DNA of 64,000 bases from Arachnia propionica. Its GTDB lineage: Bacteria > Actinomycetota > Actinomycetes > Propionibacteriales > Propionibacteriaceae. The stretch's first letter is position 1. Each line of letters begins with the position of its first letter. The DNA is taken from assembly GCF_003859805.1 (NCBI RefSeq), contig NZ_RQZG01000013.1, positions 1 to 64,000 on the forward strand, written 5' to 3'. The notes under the pieces are model-generated. The model saw only the letters and a list, made by a program, of their open reading frames with translations. It was not told the DNA's origin and ran no database searches. Below, in pieces: positions 18,360 through 27,218 of the stretch. A program made the translations under genes and the position numbers.

Positions 18360-18389
18360 GGGTTGACCATGCCCCTGCGCCCGGGTGGG

Positions 18390-18459
18390 CACGAACCGCT
18401 GGTGCACTTTTCCGACAGCGTTGAATCACGCCTTCGTGCAGGCAACCCGCAGGTTCGTG
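18390..18459 (-). repeat. Dispersed intergenic element, copy in reverse orientation
   Basis: Read on the minus strand it begins CACGAACCTGCGGGTTGCC and ends AGCGGTTCGTG, aligning with copies A, B and C, including the TCAACGCTG core and GAAAAG. It fills most of the gap between ygfZ and tpx, whose genes converge here. Confidence 0.75.
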
Positions 18460-18478
18460 GCTCACCCGGGTCGGCTGG

Positions 18479-18973
18479 TCAGAGGACGGCGAGGGCGGCC
18501 TCGTAGTCGGGCTCGGTCTTGATCTCGGGAACCTGCTCGGTGTGGAGGACCTTGCCCTGCTCGTCGAGCACGACGACCGCGCGCGACAGCAGACCCTCCA
18601 GGGGGCCGTTGACCATGGTGACCCCGTAGTCCTCGCCCAGGGTGGTGCGGAAGTCGGAGGCGACGACGACGTCCTCGATGCCCTCGGCCCCGCAGAACCG
18701 GCTGAGGGCGAAGGGCAGGTCGCGGGAGATGCACAGCACCTTGGTGTTGGCCAGTCCGGCGGCGCGCTCGTTGAAGGTGCGCACGCTCTGGGCGCAGACC
18801 CCGGTGTCCACCGAGGGGAAGATGTTGAGCACGACGCGGGAACCGGCGAAGTCCGAGAGCTTGATGGCCCCGAGATCGGTGCCGACCAGTTCGAAGTTCG
18901 GAGCCGTCGTCCCGACCTCGGGGAGGGAACCGTGGGTGCGGACGGGGTTGCCGCCCAGGGTGATATCAGTCAT
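18479..18973 (-). CDS. tpx: Thiol peroxidase
   Basis: A 164-residue atypical 2-Cys peroxiredoxin that reduces lipid and hydrogen peroxides. The peroxidatic Cys 60 sits in PSVDTGVCAQSVRTF and the resolving Cys 94 in SRFCGAEG, the exact spacing of E. coli Tpx. The N-terminus (ITLGGNPV) is also typical. Monocistronic, with its promoter in the short gap before 19068; convergent with ygfZ. Confidence 0.95.
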   Translation of the reverse strand: MTDITLGGNPVRTHGSLPEVGTTAPNFELVGTDLGAIKLSDFAGSRVVLNIFPSVDTGVCAQSVRTFNERAAGLANTKVLCISRDLPFALSRFCGAEGIEDVVVASDFRTTLGEDYGVTMVNGPLEGLLSRAVVVLDEQGKVLHTEQVPEIKTEPDYEAALAVL

Positions 18974-19067
18974 GCAAGCATGATGACTGATCCGCCCAAA
19001 TCATGGAAACCGACATGAACCCTCCGGGTGGACCCCTGGGGGGCAGAGTGACTCCGGGAGGGCCTGA

Positions 19068-19295
19068 TGCAGGTGTTGCGGTGCGGGTGAACGTGACGCG
19101 GACCCGGACGAGCGGGACTTCGAGATCGCCGTCGGGGAGGTCGTCAGCATTCCTGTGGCGGGGACCAACAGCAGTGCCCGGACGGCTCCCGAGGTCGTCG
19201 AGGTGACCGGGGCTCGGGCCTGTTTCTTCGGGAACGGCCAGGAGGAATGCTGGCAGATCGGCGAGCCGACGACCTGCACCGTCGTGGTGAGGTGA
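19068..19295 (+). pseudogene. Orphan coding-like fragment, no start codon
   Basis: The stretch 18974-19308 has no intact gene. In one frame, however, 19068-19295 reads as plausible protein (DPDERDFEIAVGEVV, VEVTGARACFFG, four Cys near the end, then TGA) with coding-like codon use, yet it has no ATG, GTG or TTG start and is closed upstream by TGA at 19065. It looks like the 3' remnant of a lost gene, perhaps an exported protein with cystines. Family unknown. Confidence 0.35.
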
Positions 19296-19308
19296 AGAGC
19301 GACCCCTG

Positions 19309-19686
19309 ATGCGGGCAGCGGAGAATGGGAGCGTGAACAACACCCGCAGATTCCTGCCCTCCCTGGTGGTCGCCGCGGCGGTGCTGTGTCTGCCGTCGTC
19401 GATCTCGTTCCTCGTCATCCCGCTCGCATTCCCGTTGCTGTTGGTGGGGTGGGCACTCGGGCGGCAGCGAGAGGGAGGGCATGACCTCTGGTGGGTGCTT
19501 GGGATCATGGCCATCATCCTGCTGGGTGTGGTCACTGCGTGGCTGTGGTTCACCGTCGACCCGTACGCTGAGGAGCCTGCTCACATTGACATGTTGTTCA
19601 GGATCGTCGCGTCCGCGACGGCGGGGTACCTCGTGTGTGGGTTGACGTTCTTCCTCCTGCGGCGCAGGAGGGCGGCGCGCAGCTGA
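19309..19686 (+). CDS. Small integral membrane protein
   Basis: A 125-residue protein with three to four hydrophobic helices (about 15-48, 62-82 and 97-118) and a basic C-terminus (RRRRAARS), not assignable to a family. Two starts are possible: ATG at 19309 and GTG at 19333 (VNNTRRF), the latter giving the tidier N-terminus. Its 3' end lies close to that of the broken tetR gene, which converges on it. Confidence 0.55.
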   Translation: MRAAENGSVNNTRRFLPSLVVAAAVLCLPSSISFLVIPLAFPLLLVGWALGRQREGGHDLWWVLGIMAIILLGVVTAWLWFTVDPYAEEPAHIDMLFRIVASATAGYLVCGLTFFLLRRRRAARS

Positions 19687-19704
19687 CGGGCCGGTGGTCG
19701 TCGG

Positions 19705-20218
19705 TCAGTCGAGGAGGGCCAGGATCTCCCGGGTCAGGCGTGCTCGGGCCTGAGGGCTCATCGGGGCGGGTCGGGTGCTCTCCTGACCCCAGGAGCCGTC
19801 GGCCGCCATCCGTGCGATCAGGCAACGCAGGGCGAGGGTGTCGAGTTCCTCGACGGGGGGGCTCGTCGGGGAACCAGCGATGGTTGACCCGCTCCCACGG
19901 GGCCAGCCAGTAGGGCTCACCCCTGGCTTCCAGGATGAACTGCAGTTCCACGGTGTTCGGGGTCTCGAGGGCGACACGGATGTAGCCCCGGGTCCGTTCC
20001 GTCAGGCTCGCCGATTCGGGCTCCTTCCCGGTGGCCTCGAGGAGTGCCTGGTCGAAGCGGGCGGCGAGGTGTTCGTGGATTCCGGCGATCAGGGCGTGCT
20101 TGCTGGGGAAGTGGTAGAGCAGGCCCTTCTTGGTCACCTTGGCCTGTTCGGCCACCGAATCAAGGGTGACAGCGCTGGTGCCGTGCTCCTCGGCCACCGT
20201 GAGGGCAGCTGCGATCAT
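19705..20218 (-). pseudogene. tetR-family repressor with frameshift
   Basis: The N-terminal ~110 residues are a normal TetR helix-turn-helix (VTLDSVAEQAKVTKKGLLYHFPSKHALI) and the start of the ligand domain, ending FPDEPP. Then the frame leaves the family: the true C-terminus (EELDTLALRCLIARMAADG... LTREILALLD) continues in another frame to 19705. The switch falls at a run of seven G at 19855-19861, so a one-base slip explains it. Either a real inactivating mutation or an assembly error at the homopolymer. The divergent MFS gene next to it, its likely target, is also broken, which favours decay. Confidence 0.75.
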
Positions 20219-20220
20219 CC

Positions 20221-20995
20221 TGGGGCGGCCTGGCCGTACTCGTGCTGCCGATGCTGCTCATCGCCATCGACGGGATGGTGCTGATCTTCGCGCTGCCCGA
20301 GATCGCGGCCGACCTCGAGCCATCCGGTGCCGAGCAGCTGTGGCTGCTGGACATCTACGCCCTGATGCTCGCGGGACTGCTCGTCACCATGTCCTCGCTC
20401 GGTGACCGTTTCGGACGTCGCAGGGCGTTGCTGATCGGAGCGTTCTTCTTCGCCGCCGCCTCAGTTGCGGGGGCGATGTCCACCGAGCCCTGGATGCTGA
20501 TCGCGGCCCGCGCACTGCTCGGTGTCGCGGGGGCTGCGATCATGCCGGGGACGCTCTCCCTGATCCGCAACATGTTCCTCGACCGCGACCAGCGAAGCAC
20601 CGCCATGGCCGTCTGGTCCGCGGCGGGGGCGCTCGGAGCCGCGGCGGGGCCGATCGTCGGCGGCTGGATCATCGAGACCTTCAGCTGGCACGCGGCCTTC
20701 CTGATGAACATCCCGGTCATGGTGCTCCTGCTCGTGCTGGCGGCGGGGGCCGCGCTGGTGGCGCTGGTCAAGCGGTTCCCCGCCTCGGTGCTCGTCTCCA
20801 TCGGGGTCCTCGTCACCGCTGGGGGGCGCCATGCTGCTCGCCCTGACCCCCGAGACCAAGCCCTGGCAGAGCGCCGTCGCCCTGTGCCTCGTCGGCCTCG
20901 GGGCCGGTGTGGGGATGACCCTCACCAATGACCTCATCATGAGTTCGGTCCGCCCCGAGCAGTCGGGGCAGGCCGCGGCGATCAGCGAGACCGCC
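20221..20995 (+). pseudogene. DHA2-type MFS efflux gene, degraded
   Basis: Similar to the SmvA/QacA 14-helix drug exporters. Helices 1-6 are intact (LPMLLIAIDGMVLIFALPE, GDRFGRRRALLIGA motif A, GPIVGGWIIE motif C). Three lesions follow. About 150 central residues are missing after ALVALVKRFP. A frameshift lies in a run of six G at 20821-20826, after which MLLALTPETK... continues in another frame. The match then stops at ISETA (20995), short of the last helices. At the 5' end the family sequence begins right against the start of the divergent tetR gene, so the shared promoter region is also gone. Confidence 0.75.
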
Positions 20996-21040
20996 ATGAC
21001 GATCCTCGCGACGATCCCACCTCACCGCGCACCCTCTTAC

Positions 21041-21102
21041 TTGTCGGTCATGATCGACAACCAGGCCATGTTGACCTGTTTTGTCGACTATGATCGACAA
21101 AA
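21041..21102. promoter_or_regulatory. Two related palindromes upstream of AAA+ ATPase gene
   Basis: Palindrome 1 at 21041-21060 has arms TTGTCG/CGACAA around GTCATGAT. Palindrome 2 at 21079-21102 has perfect 9-bp arms TTTTGTCGA/TCGACAAAA around CTATGA. Both share the TTGTCG...ATGATCGACAA core and end 19 bases before the GTG start of the ATPase gene. They look like paired binding sites for one dimeric protein, perhaps autoregulation; no DNA-binding protein gene sits beside them. Confidence 0.55.
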
Positions 21103-21120
21103 CGGAGGGAGGGCGTCGTC

Positions 21121-22410
21121 GTGGAACGGATCGTTGATCGGCCCCGCTACCTGGAACGCATCCGCCCGTTCATGGATGTTCCGGTGGTCAAGATCCTGAC
21201 CGGGGTGAGGCGCTGCGGGAAGTCGACGCTGCTCGACATGGTGGCCGATGAAGCCGCCGTCAAGGACCCACAGGCCAGGCAGGTGAGACTCAACCTGGAG
21301 TCCCGGGAAGGGCTGGACATTCGCACCGCATCCGCCCTGATGGAGCACCTGGGTGCGCTGCTGCCGGACAGGAACGCCCGGGCCCACGTCTTCCTCGACG
21401 AGATTCAGCAGGTGCCGGGATGGGAGGACGTGGTCAATGCGTTGCGGGTGGACTGGAACTGTGACCTCTACCTCACCGGCTCCAACTCCACGATGCTCGC
21501 GAGCGAACTGAGCACCCATCTGGCCGGGCGTTTCGTCGAGTTCCCGATCCGCCCCCTGGCCTTCAGGGAGTTCGTGGAGCTGCGCCACCCCGACGGTGCC
21601 ACCCGATCCGAGACCCAGGAGCTCTTCGAGCGTTACCTGGTCCTGGGAGGATTCCCGGTGCTGAAATACTTCGACGCGGACACGCAGGCCGCAGTGCAGT
21701 ACCTCGACAGCCTGCTCGACACCGTCGTGGTCAAGGACGTGATCGAACACTTCTCGATCCGTGACGTGGACATGTTCCGGCGGATTCTGCGCTACTGCGT
21801 CGCACATGTGGGGCGGACCTTCTCCGCCCAGTCGGTGAGCAGGTACATCAGGAGTGAGGGGCGCTCGGTGAGCGTGGACACCGTGCTCGCCTATCTCAGA
21901 CACTGCGCCGAGGCCTACCTCGTGGACAAGGTGCCGAGGCTGGATGTCGTCAGCAAGCAGCTGCTGCGCGCCGACGAGAAGTACTACGTGGTGGACCAAG
22001 GGCTGAGAACCGCCCTCGGCTTCGACAACCGTGCTGATGTGGAGCTGGCGCTCGAGAACATCGTCCACGGGGAGCTGCGGTCGCGGGGCTACACGGTGGA
22101 GGTCGGTTGGCGTGGGGCCAAGGAGGTGGACTTCGTGGCCCGGCGCGGGGAGCGGACGTGGTACGTGCAGGTCAGTTACCTCCTGGCGGACCAGGCGACG
22201 GCGGGCCGTGAGTTCGGCGTCCTCGAGGCGATCCCGGACAACCACCCCAAGACGGTGGTCAGCATGGACCCCATCACGCGGGGCCGCAACGGCATCGAGC
22301 ACGTCAACATCGTGGACTTCCTGATGGCGGACCCGTTGAACGATCAAGGGAGGATGAACACCTGGTCCAAAGGCCCGGCCACCAGGTTTCAGGGCCGTGC
22401 ACAGGGGTAG
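21121..22410 (+). CDS. AAA+ ATPase of the DUF4143 family
   Basis: A 429-residue protein of the family of standalone archaeal/bacterial ATPases that carry a C-terminal DUF4143. Walker A is GVRRCGKSTL at residues 28-37, Walker B is VFLDEIQQV, and sensor 1 is YLTGSNSTML. The C-terminal domain has an EVDFVARRG...YVQVSY stretch like the PD-(D/E)xK nuclease fold of this family, with the usual Lys position taken by other residues. Role unknown; members are often mobile and multi-copy. GTG start with GGAGGGAGG 8 bases upstream. It follows directly on the truncated MFS gene, suggesting it arrived on the segment that cut that gene. Confidence 0.85.
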   Translation: MERIVDRPRYLERIRPFMDVPVVKILTGVRRCGKSTLLDMVADEAAVKDPQARQVRLNLESREGLDIRTASALMEHLGALLPDRNARAHVFLDEIQQVPGWEDVVNALRVDWNCDLYLTGSNSTMLASELSTHLAGRFVEFPIRPLAFREFVELRHPDGATRSETQELFERYLVLGGFPVLKYFDADTQAAVQYLDSLLDTVVVKDVIEHFSIRDVDMFRRILRYCVAHVGRTFSAQSVSRYIRSEGRSVSVDTVLAYLRHCAEAYLVDKVPRLDVVSKQLLRADEKYYVVDQGLRTALGFDNRADVELALENIVHGELRSRGYTVEVGWRGAKEVDFVARRGERTWYVQVSYLLADQATAGREFGVLEAIPDNHPKTVVSMDPITRGRNGIEHVNIVDFLMADPLNDQGRMNTWSKGPATRFQGRAQG

Positions 22411-22446
22411 GCAGGTGATGAGGAGCCGTGGGCAGAGAATGGGACC

Positions 22447-23184
22447 ATGTTCGATGATCTGGGTTTCGAGGTCCCGCTGCCGCGCTCACCTCGACGGGTG
22501 GTCTCGCTCGTGCCGTCCTTGACCGAGGCGATCGCCGTCACCCTGCCCGGCAGGCTCGTCGCGGCCACCGACTGGTGCACCGCACCGACAGGACTCGACG
22601 TCGTGAGGGTGCGGGGAACCAAGAACCCCGATCGTGCGCTCATCACGAGGCTTCGACCCGACCTGGTGGTGGCCAACCAGGAGGAGAACCGCAGCGTCGA
22701 CGTCGCGCGTCTGCGGGCCGCCGGTGTCCCCGTCTGGGTGACCCGCATCGACTCGGTGTCCGACGCCCTCGCCAGCTTCGGCCGACTGTTCAAGGAGGTC
22801 TTCCGGATCCCGGAGGTCAGCTGGCTGGATGCGGCACGTGAGGTCTGGGCGAGGCCTGCGCGCCTGACGGGCAGCGTCGCCGTTCCCGTCTGGCGTGACC
22901 CCTGGATCTGGGTGGGGCAGGGCACCTATCCCGACGACGTGCTGCGTCACCTCGGCCTGACCAATGTCGTCGATGAGATGCGTTACCCGCATCTCGACCT
23001 CAGCGACACCCTCCGACGGGATCCCCACCTGGTGCTGCTGCCCGATGAGCCCTACCCGTTCACCGGTACCGACGTGCCCGCGCCAGCCCCGTCGTATCCG
23101 GTGACGGGACGGTCACTCTTCTGGTACGGGCCCGCCATGGTGGAGGCCAGGGGCCAGCTGGAGGCGGTGCTCGCTCGTGGCTGA
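22447..23184 (+). CDS. BtuF-like helical-backbone metal/cobalamin receptor, cytoplasmic
   Basis: A 245-residue protein of the periplasmic-binding-protein class III fold (BtuF/FepB-like): RVVSLVPSLTEAIAV at the start, then DWCTAP, LRPDLVVANQEENR and, late, GRSLFWYGPAMVEA. It has no signal peptide or lipobox, and no permease or ATPase gene is adjacent, so it is one of the stand-alone actinobacterial versions with unclear role. The start at 22447 is supported by its match to the family start. Confidence 0.7.
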   Translation: MFDDLGFEVPLPRSPRRVVSLVPSLTEAIAVTLPGRLVAATDWCTAPTGLDVVRVRGTKNPDRALITRLRPDLVVANQEENRSVDVARLRAAGVPVWVTRIDSVSDALASFGRLFKEVFRIPEVSWLDAAREVWARPARLTGSVAVPVWRDPWIWVGQGTYPDDVLRHLGLTNVVDEMRYPHLDLSDTLRRDPHLVLLPDEPYPFTGTDVPAPAPSYPVTGRSLFWYGPAMVEARGQLEAVLARG

Positions 23185-23295
23185 TGGTGGAGCTCCCACC
23201 TGCTCCCGAAATCGTCGAGGTCGGTCAAGAACACCGACTGATCGTTGTCGATGAACCCTCTGGTCCCGGTCCCGGGCCTGTGACACCCTTGGGTC

Positions 23296-24231
23296 ATGAA
23301 CCAGAACCTGCGTGAGTTCATCGACATGGTCCGTGACCAGGGCTACACCGTCGGGGACGTCCATGGCGAGGACCAGTACCTCATCGATCCGCTGGGCGAT
23401 GCCGTGGAGACGTGGCGTGACAAGTACCCCTACGACGAGTTGTTGAGCCGGGAGGAGTACGAGGCGGAGAAGCGGCAGCTGCAGATCGAGCTGCTGAAGT
23501 TCCAGTACTCCGCGCAGGACAACGGTACCAAGCACATCATCCTGTTCGAGGGACGCGACGCCGCGGGCAAGGGTGGGGCCATCAAACGCTTCACCGAGCA
23601 CCTCAACCCGCGCGGTGCCCGTGTCGTCGCACTCAACAAGCCGAGCGAGACCGAGCGGGGGCAGTGGTACTTCCAGCGCTACATCAAGCACCTGCCCACC
23701 GCGGGGGAGATCGTGCTGTTCGACCGCTCCTGGTACAACCGGGCCGGGGTGGAGCGGGTGATGGGGTTCTGCACCGATCAGGAGTACCAGACCTTCATGC
23801 GTCAGGCCCCGCTCTTCGAGCAGATGCTCATCGAATCGGGCATCACCGTGACCAAGCTGTGGTTCTCCGTCACCCAGCGGGAACAGCGCACCCGCTTCGC
23901 CATCCGACAGCTGGACCCGGTGCGACGCTGGAAGCTTTCCCCGATGGACCTGGAGTCGCTGGACCGCTGGGAGGACTACACGGCGGCGAAATCCGCGATG
24001 CTGAAGCAGACCGACACGGAACTGGCCCCGTGGTACCGGATCAAGTCCAACGACAAGAAACGGGCCCGGCTCAATGCGATGCGGCTGTTCCTGGAGAGCC
24101 ATGACTACGACGACAAGGACGCCTCCGTCATCACACCGACCGATCCCCTGATCGTGCAGCGGGGTCGCAAGAAGTGGGCGAAGCAGAATGCCGACGGCGA
24201 GATCGTCCAACCGGAGGAGAACGAGGACTGA
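23296..24231 (+). CDS. ppk2: Polyphosphate kinase 2, class I
   Basis: A 311-residue PPK2 that moves phosphate between polyphosphate and nucleoside diphosphates. Walker A is EGRDAAGKGG at residues 85-94, the lid and Walker B are in LFDRSWYNRAGVERV (Asp 143), and a single catalytic domain is present, as in short class I enzymes. It is monocistronic. Together with ppk1 at 10617-12689 the cell can both make polyphosphate and use it. Confidence 0.95.
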   Translation: MNQNLREFIDMVRDQGYTVGDVHGEDQYLIDPLGDAVETWRDKYPYDELLSREEYEAEKRQLQIELLKFQYSAQDNGTKHIILFEGRDAAGKGGAIKRFTEHLNPRGARVVALNKPSETERGQWYFQRYIKHLPTAGEIVLFDRSWYNRAGVERVMGFCTDQEYQTFMRQAPLFEQMLIESGITVTKLWFSVTQREQRTRFAIRQLDPVRRWKLSPMDLESLDRWEDYTAAKSAMLKQTDTELAPWYRIKSNDKKRARLNAMRLFLESHDYDDKDASVITPTDPLIVQRGRKKWAKQNADGEIVQPEENED

Positions 24232-24237
24232 CTACTC

Positions 24238-26166
24238 CTACAGTGTGCGAAGGATGGCTGCAGGGTCCCGGGTCGCCGCGTGCCATGCGGGATAGGCCGC
24301 GGCACAGATTCCTGCCACCACGCTGATGGTGAGCCCGCCGATCACAGTGCTGAGTCCAAGGCGCAACGGCAGGTCGTGAACCGTACACAGTGCCCACGTG
24401 GCTGCCACTCCCACACCGACGCCGAAGCAGCCGCCAAGGAAACCGATCAGCAATCCCTCCATGGTGAACATCCGCCAGATGGAGAGCCGACTGGCGCCCA
24501 CGGCACGCCGAAGGGCGATCTGTGGTGCACGATGCTGGACTGAAAGGAACAAGGAGATGCCGGCGGTGGTGGCCGACAGCACCAGGATCACCGTCCCGAC
24601 GACGGTCAGCAGCTGCGCCAGGTCATCGCGCACCCCGGCCTGCAGTTCGCGCAGCTGGGCGACGGCGGAGACCTGGAAAGCGCCGGGATTCTCCGGTGCG
24701 AGTGCGACGGGTGCGGCCTGCGCCACGGGTTCGGCGAAACCGGGAAGAGTGGTGACCAGCCAGTAGCGCTGATCGGGTTCGGCCAGTAGTGCTGAGCACC
24801 CGGCGGACAACAGGATCTCCCGGTCGGCAAGCACGTCACCGATCGGAGCCAGTGTCGCTGCCACGCTCACTGGACGGCTGTTGAGCAGGACGCTGATGCC
24901 GACCTCGGCCGAGGCGACTCCAAGTTCCCCTGCGGCTTCAGCGCCAAGAGCAGCCACGCAGCCGACCTCAGGAAGATCGAACACGTCGAGGGAACCGGTC
25001 TCTGCCACCCCGCCACGTAGCGCGATGCCCGATGCGTTGGTCTGCACGATGTTTCCGGTGAATCGTGGCCCACCAGGCAGTGCCAGGCGTTTGACCTGGT
25101 TCGCGGTCGCGGAGTGAAGACTGACCGGAGCGACCGCACGCACCCCGGTCAGCTGTTGCAGTCTTGTGAGGCCATCCTCGGGGGCAGTGCCGTGGAAGTG
25201 CTCTGCGGACAGTGACGCAGGTGGATGGACCCGCACCTCACTGCTGCCAGTGGCTGTGAGCTGGGTCACCACGGCTCCGGTGGTGCTGGCGGTCAGGCCG
25301 ATGGCCGAGACCAGAGCAGTGATCCCGAGAATGTAGGCCAGCAACACCCAGATGACGTGTCGGGGATGTGTCACGACGGCGGTGGCTGCCTCCTGGAATT
25401 CATGGTGCAGCTCGGAGAGCAGCCGGGGGGTGACGGGCGGGGCCTCAGCTTCGCGGTCCTCCCGGGCCCTCGAGTCCTCGCGTGTGGTGGTCCTTCCGTC
25501 ATCGGCGACGACCCTGCCGTCCGAGAGGCGGATGATGCGGTGTGCCCTGGCGGCGACCTCCGGGTCGTGGGTGGCGACGATCACCGTCGTTCCGGCCTCG
25601 TTGACCTCGTGGATCAGGTCGAGCAGCCGGGTGGTGTTGTGCTCATCGAGAGCCCCGGTCGGTTCGTCAGCCAGGAGCAGGTCAGGGCGGGTCACCAGGG
25701 CGCGGGCCAGGGCCACCCGTTGTTTCTCCCCACCGGAGAGCGATCCCGCCCGGTCGTCGATCCGCTCGATCAGTCCAACCTGTCGAGCGGCCGTCAGCAC
25801 ACGGTCACGAGTTTCCTCGGTGGTCATGCCCTGGACCCGACAGGGCAGTGCAATGTTCTCGGAGACGGTGCGCTCGCCCAGCACGTAGGAGTTCTGGAAG
25901 ACGAAACCGATCCGTGTCCCGCGTAACTGGTTCCGCTGCTGCCCGGTCAGTTCAGCACTCCGGTGGCCCATGAGGCTGAGCGTGCCGGAAGAAGGTTCGG
26001 CCAAGAGGCCGATCAGGGACAGCAGCGTCGTCTTCCCGGAGCCGGAAGCACCCACGACGGCGACGAATTCTCCTTCCTCGATGCGAAGATCCACATCGGC
26101 CAGGGCATGGCCGCCACCATCGGGCAAGGATTTGCTGAGCCCCTCAGCCAGAATCGAGGTAGCCAT
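24238..26166 (-). CDS. MacB-like ABC transporter, ATPase fused to permease
   Basis: A 642-residue protein. Residues 1-~235 are an ABC ATPase (Walker A GASGSGKTT, signature SLSGGEKQRVALARAL, Walker B LLLADEPTGALD, switch ATHD) of the LolD/MacB subgroup. After a charged linker come one helix (~265-290), a large extracytoplasmic domain and three C-terminal helices with an FtsX-like core (RRAVGASRLSIWRMFTMEG). This is the MacB fusion layout. It is the last gene of a four-gene operon with a peptidoglycan-binding adaptor, so export of a peptide, lipoprotein or toxin across the envelope is more likely than import. ATG at 26166, two bases after the adaptor's stop. Confidence 0.85.
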   Translation of the reverse strand: MATSILAEGLSKSLPDGGGHALADVDLRIEEGEFVAVVGASGSGKTTLLSLIGLLAEPSSGTLSLMGHRSAELTGQQRNQLRGTRIGFVFQNSYVLGERTVSENIALPCRVQGMTTEETRDRVLTAARQVGLIERIDDRAGSLSGGEKQRVALARALVTRPDLLLADEPTGALDEHNTTRLLDLIHEVNEAGTTVIVATHDPEVAARAHRIIRLSDGRVVADDGRTTTREDSRAREDREAEAPPVTPRLLSELHHEFQEAATAVVTHPRHVIWVLLAYILGITALVSAIGLTASTTGAVVTQLTATGSSEVRVHPPASLSAEHFHGTAPEDGLTRLQQLTGVRAVAPVSLHSATANQVKRLALPGGPRFTGNIVQTNASGIALRGGVAETGSLDVFDLPEVGCVAALGAEAAGELGVASAEVGISVLLNSRPVSVAATLAPIGDVLADREILLSAGCSALLAEPDQRYWLVTTLPGFAEPVAQAAPVALAPENPGAFQVSAVAQLRELQAGVRDDLAQLLTVVGTVILVLSATTAGISLFLSVQHRAPQIALRRAVGASRLSIWRMFTMEGLLIGFLGGCFGVGVGVAATWALCTVHDLPLRLGLSTVIGGLTISVVAGICAAAYPAWHAATRDPAAILRTL

Positions 26167-26168
26167 GG

Positions 26169-27218
26169 TCAACCGTGCACCAGGACTGCGGTTCCCTCGG
26201 CCAGGTCTCCTGGCTGCAACACCACCCAACCGTTGGCCTGGCCGGTTGGGGTCACGTCATGTCGTCGAGTTTCGTCCTCCACCACCATCACGTAGGCCTG
26301 GTTCCCATCCATGCGTAGGGCGGTGAGCGGAACGGCGGGGCGGTTCTCGATGGGTTCGGTGTCGCTGATCGTGACCCGTTGCCCCGTGGAGATGGCAAGA
26401 CCTTCCGGAACCGAGACCGTGATGTCGTGACCTGCGGGTACCCCGGTACCGGCCGCCATGAACTCGGAGACCGCGGTGACGGTGCTCGTGCTTGATTTCC
26501 CGGCGGAGTCGGAGATGGTGACCTCAGTTCCCACAGTGAATGTGTCGCTCTGGAGCAGGTCGGCGCGGGCACGGAACACCGGCGCTGCGGTGCGCACCTC
26601 GAGCAGGGGGTGCTCCGGGTCGAGGGGGTCCCCGGCGCCAGCGGCGGCGGTGACGGTGGCCTCATCGCCGGGAAGTCGCAGTCCTTGGGAGTGCAACAGC
26701 ACCACGTCGTCGCTCTGTGGTGGGGCTCCTTGCGAGGTCAGCAGTTCGTTGACGGCATTTCGGGTGGCTGCATCGGCCACGTCGTCGGCCTCGGCCAGGA
26801 CACCGCGTGCCACGAGCACACGTTCCAGGGCGGCCACGTCGGCCCCGTGGTTCCCGACGGTGAGGTCACGGTGGAGTGGTACCCAGTTCGGCAGGGCGAT
26901 GATCACGATGCCGGAGACCTCGGCTGCCACGTCACCCATGCGCACGGGATCGCCGGGAGCCAGGCGTGGCACTGTGACCACCATCGGGTCGGGTTGTGGG
27001 GCGGGGGAGAGTGCGACAGGGTCGGCGATGACGACCTCAGCCGTGAGTGAATGGCGCTCCCGCTCCGCTCGTAGCTCCACCGTCGCGGTGACAGGGACGA
27101 CACGGCGCGCATTCTCGATGGCCGAATCATCCACCGATGGATGCAGCATTGCGACGGCGAGGGCTCCGGTCAGTGCCCCGACGGCGAACCCGATGAGCCA
27201 GCCGAATGGTCGCCTCAT
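26169..27218 (-). CDS. Peptidoglycan-binding membrane-fusion-type adaptor
   Basis: A 349-residue protein with an N-terminal membrane anchor (about residues 5-25, GWLIGFAVGALTGALAVAML). It then has lipoyl/barrel-like beta segments typical of MacA/HlyD adaptors and a central peptidoglycan-binding-domain-like stretch (DLTVGNHGADVAALERVLVARGVL, about 135-160). The C-terminus is again beta-rich (VSVPEGLAISTGQRV). Such proteins partner MacB-like ABC pumps in Gram-positives. The ATG overlaps the upstream lipoprotein stop (ATGA at 27215-27218). Frames extending further upstream lie inside that gene and are not used. Confidence 0.75.
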   Translation of the reverse strand: MRRPFGWLIGFAVGALTGALAVAMLHPSVDDSAIENARRVVPVTATVELRAERERHSLTAEVVIADPVALSPAPQPDPMVVTVPRLAPGDPVRMGDVAAEVSGIVIIALPNWVPLHRDLTVGNHGADVAALERVLVARGVLAEADDVADAATRNAVNELLTSQGAPPQSDDVVLLHSQGLRLPGDEATVTAAAGAGDPLDPEHPLLEVRTAAPVFRARADLLQSDTFTVGTEVTISDSAGKSSTSTVTAVSEFMAAGTGVPAGHDITVSVPEGLAISTGQRVTISDTEPIENRPAVPLTALRMDGNQAYVMVVEDETRRHDVTPTGQANGWVVLQPGDLAEGTAVLVHG

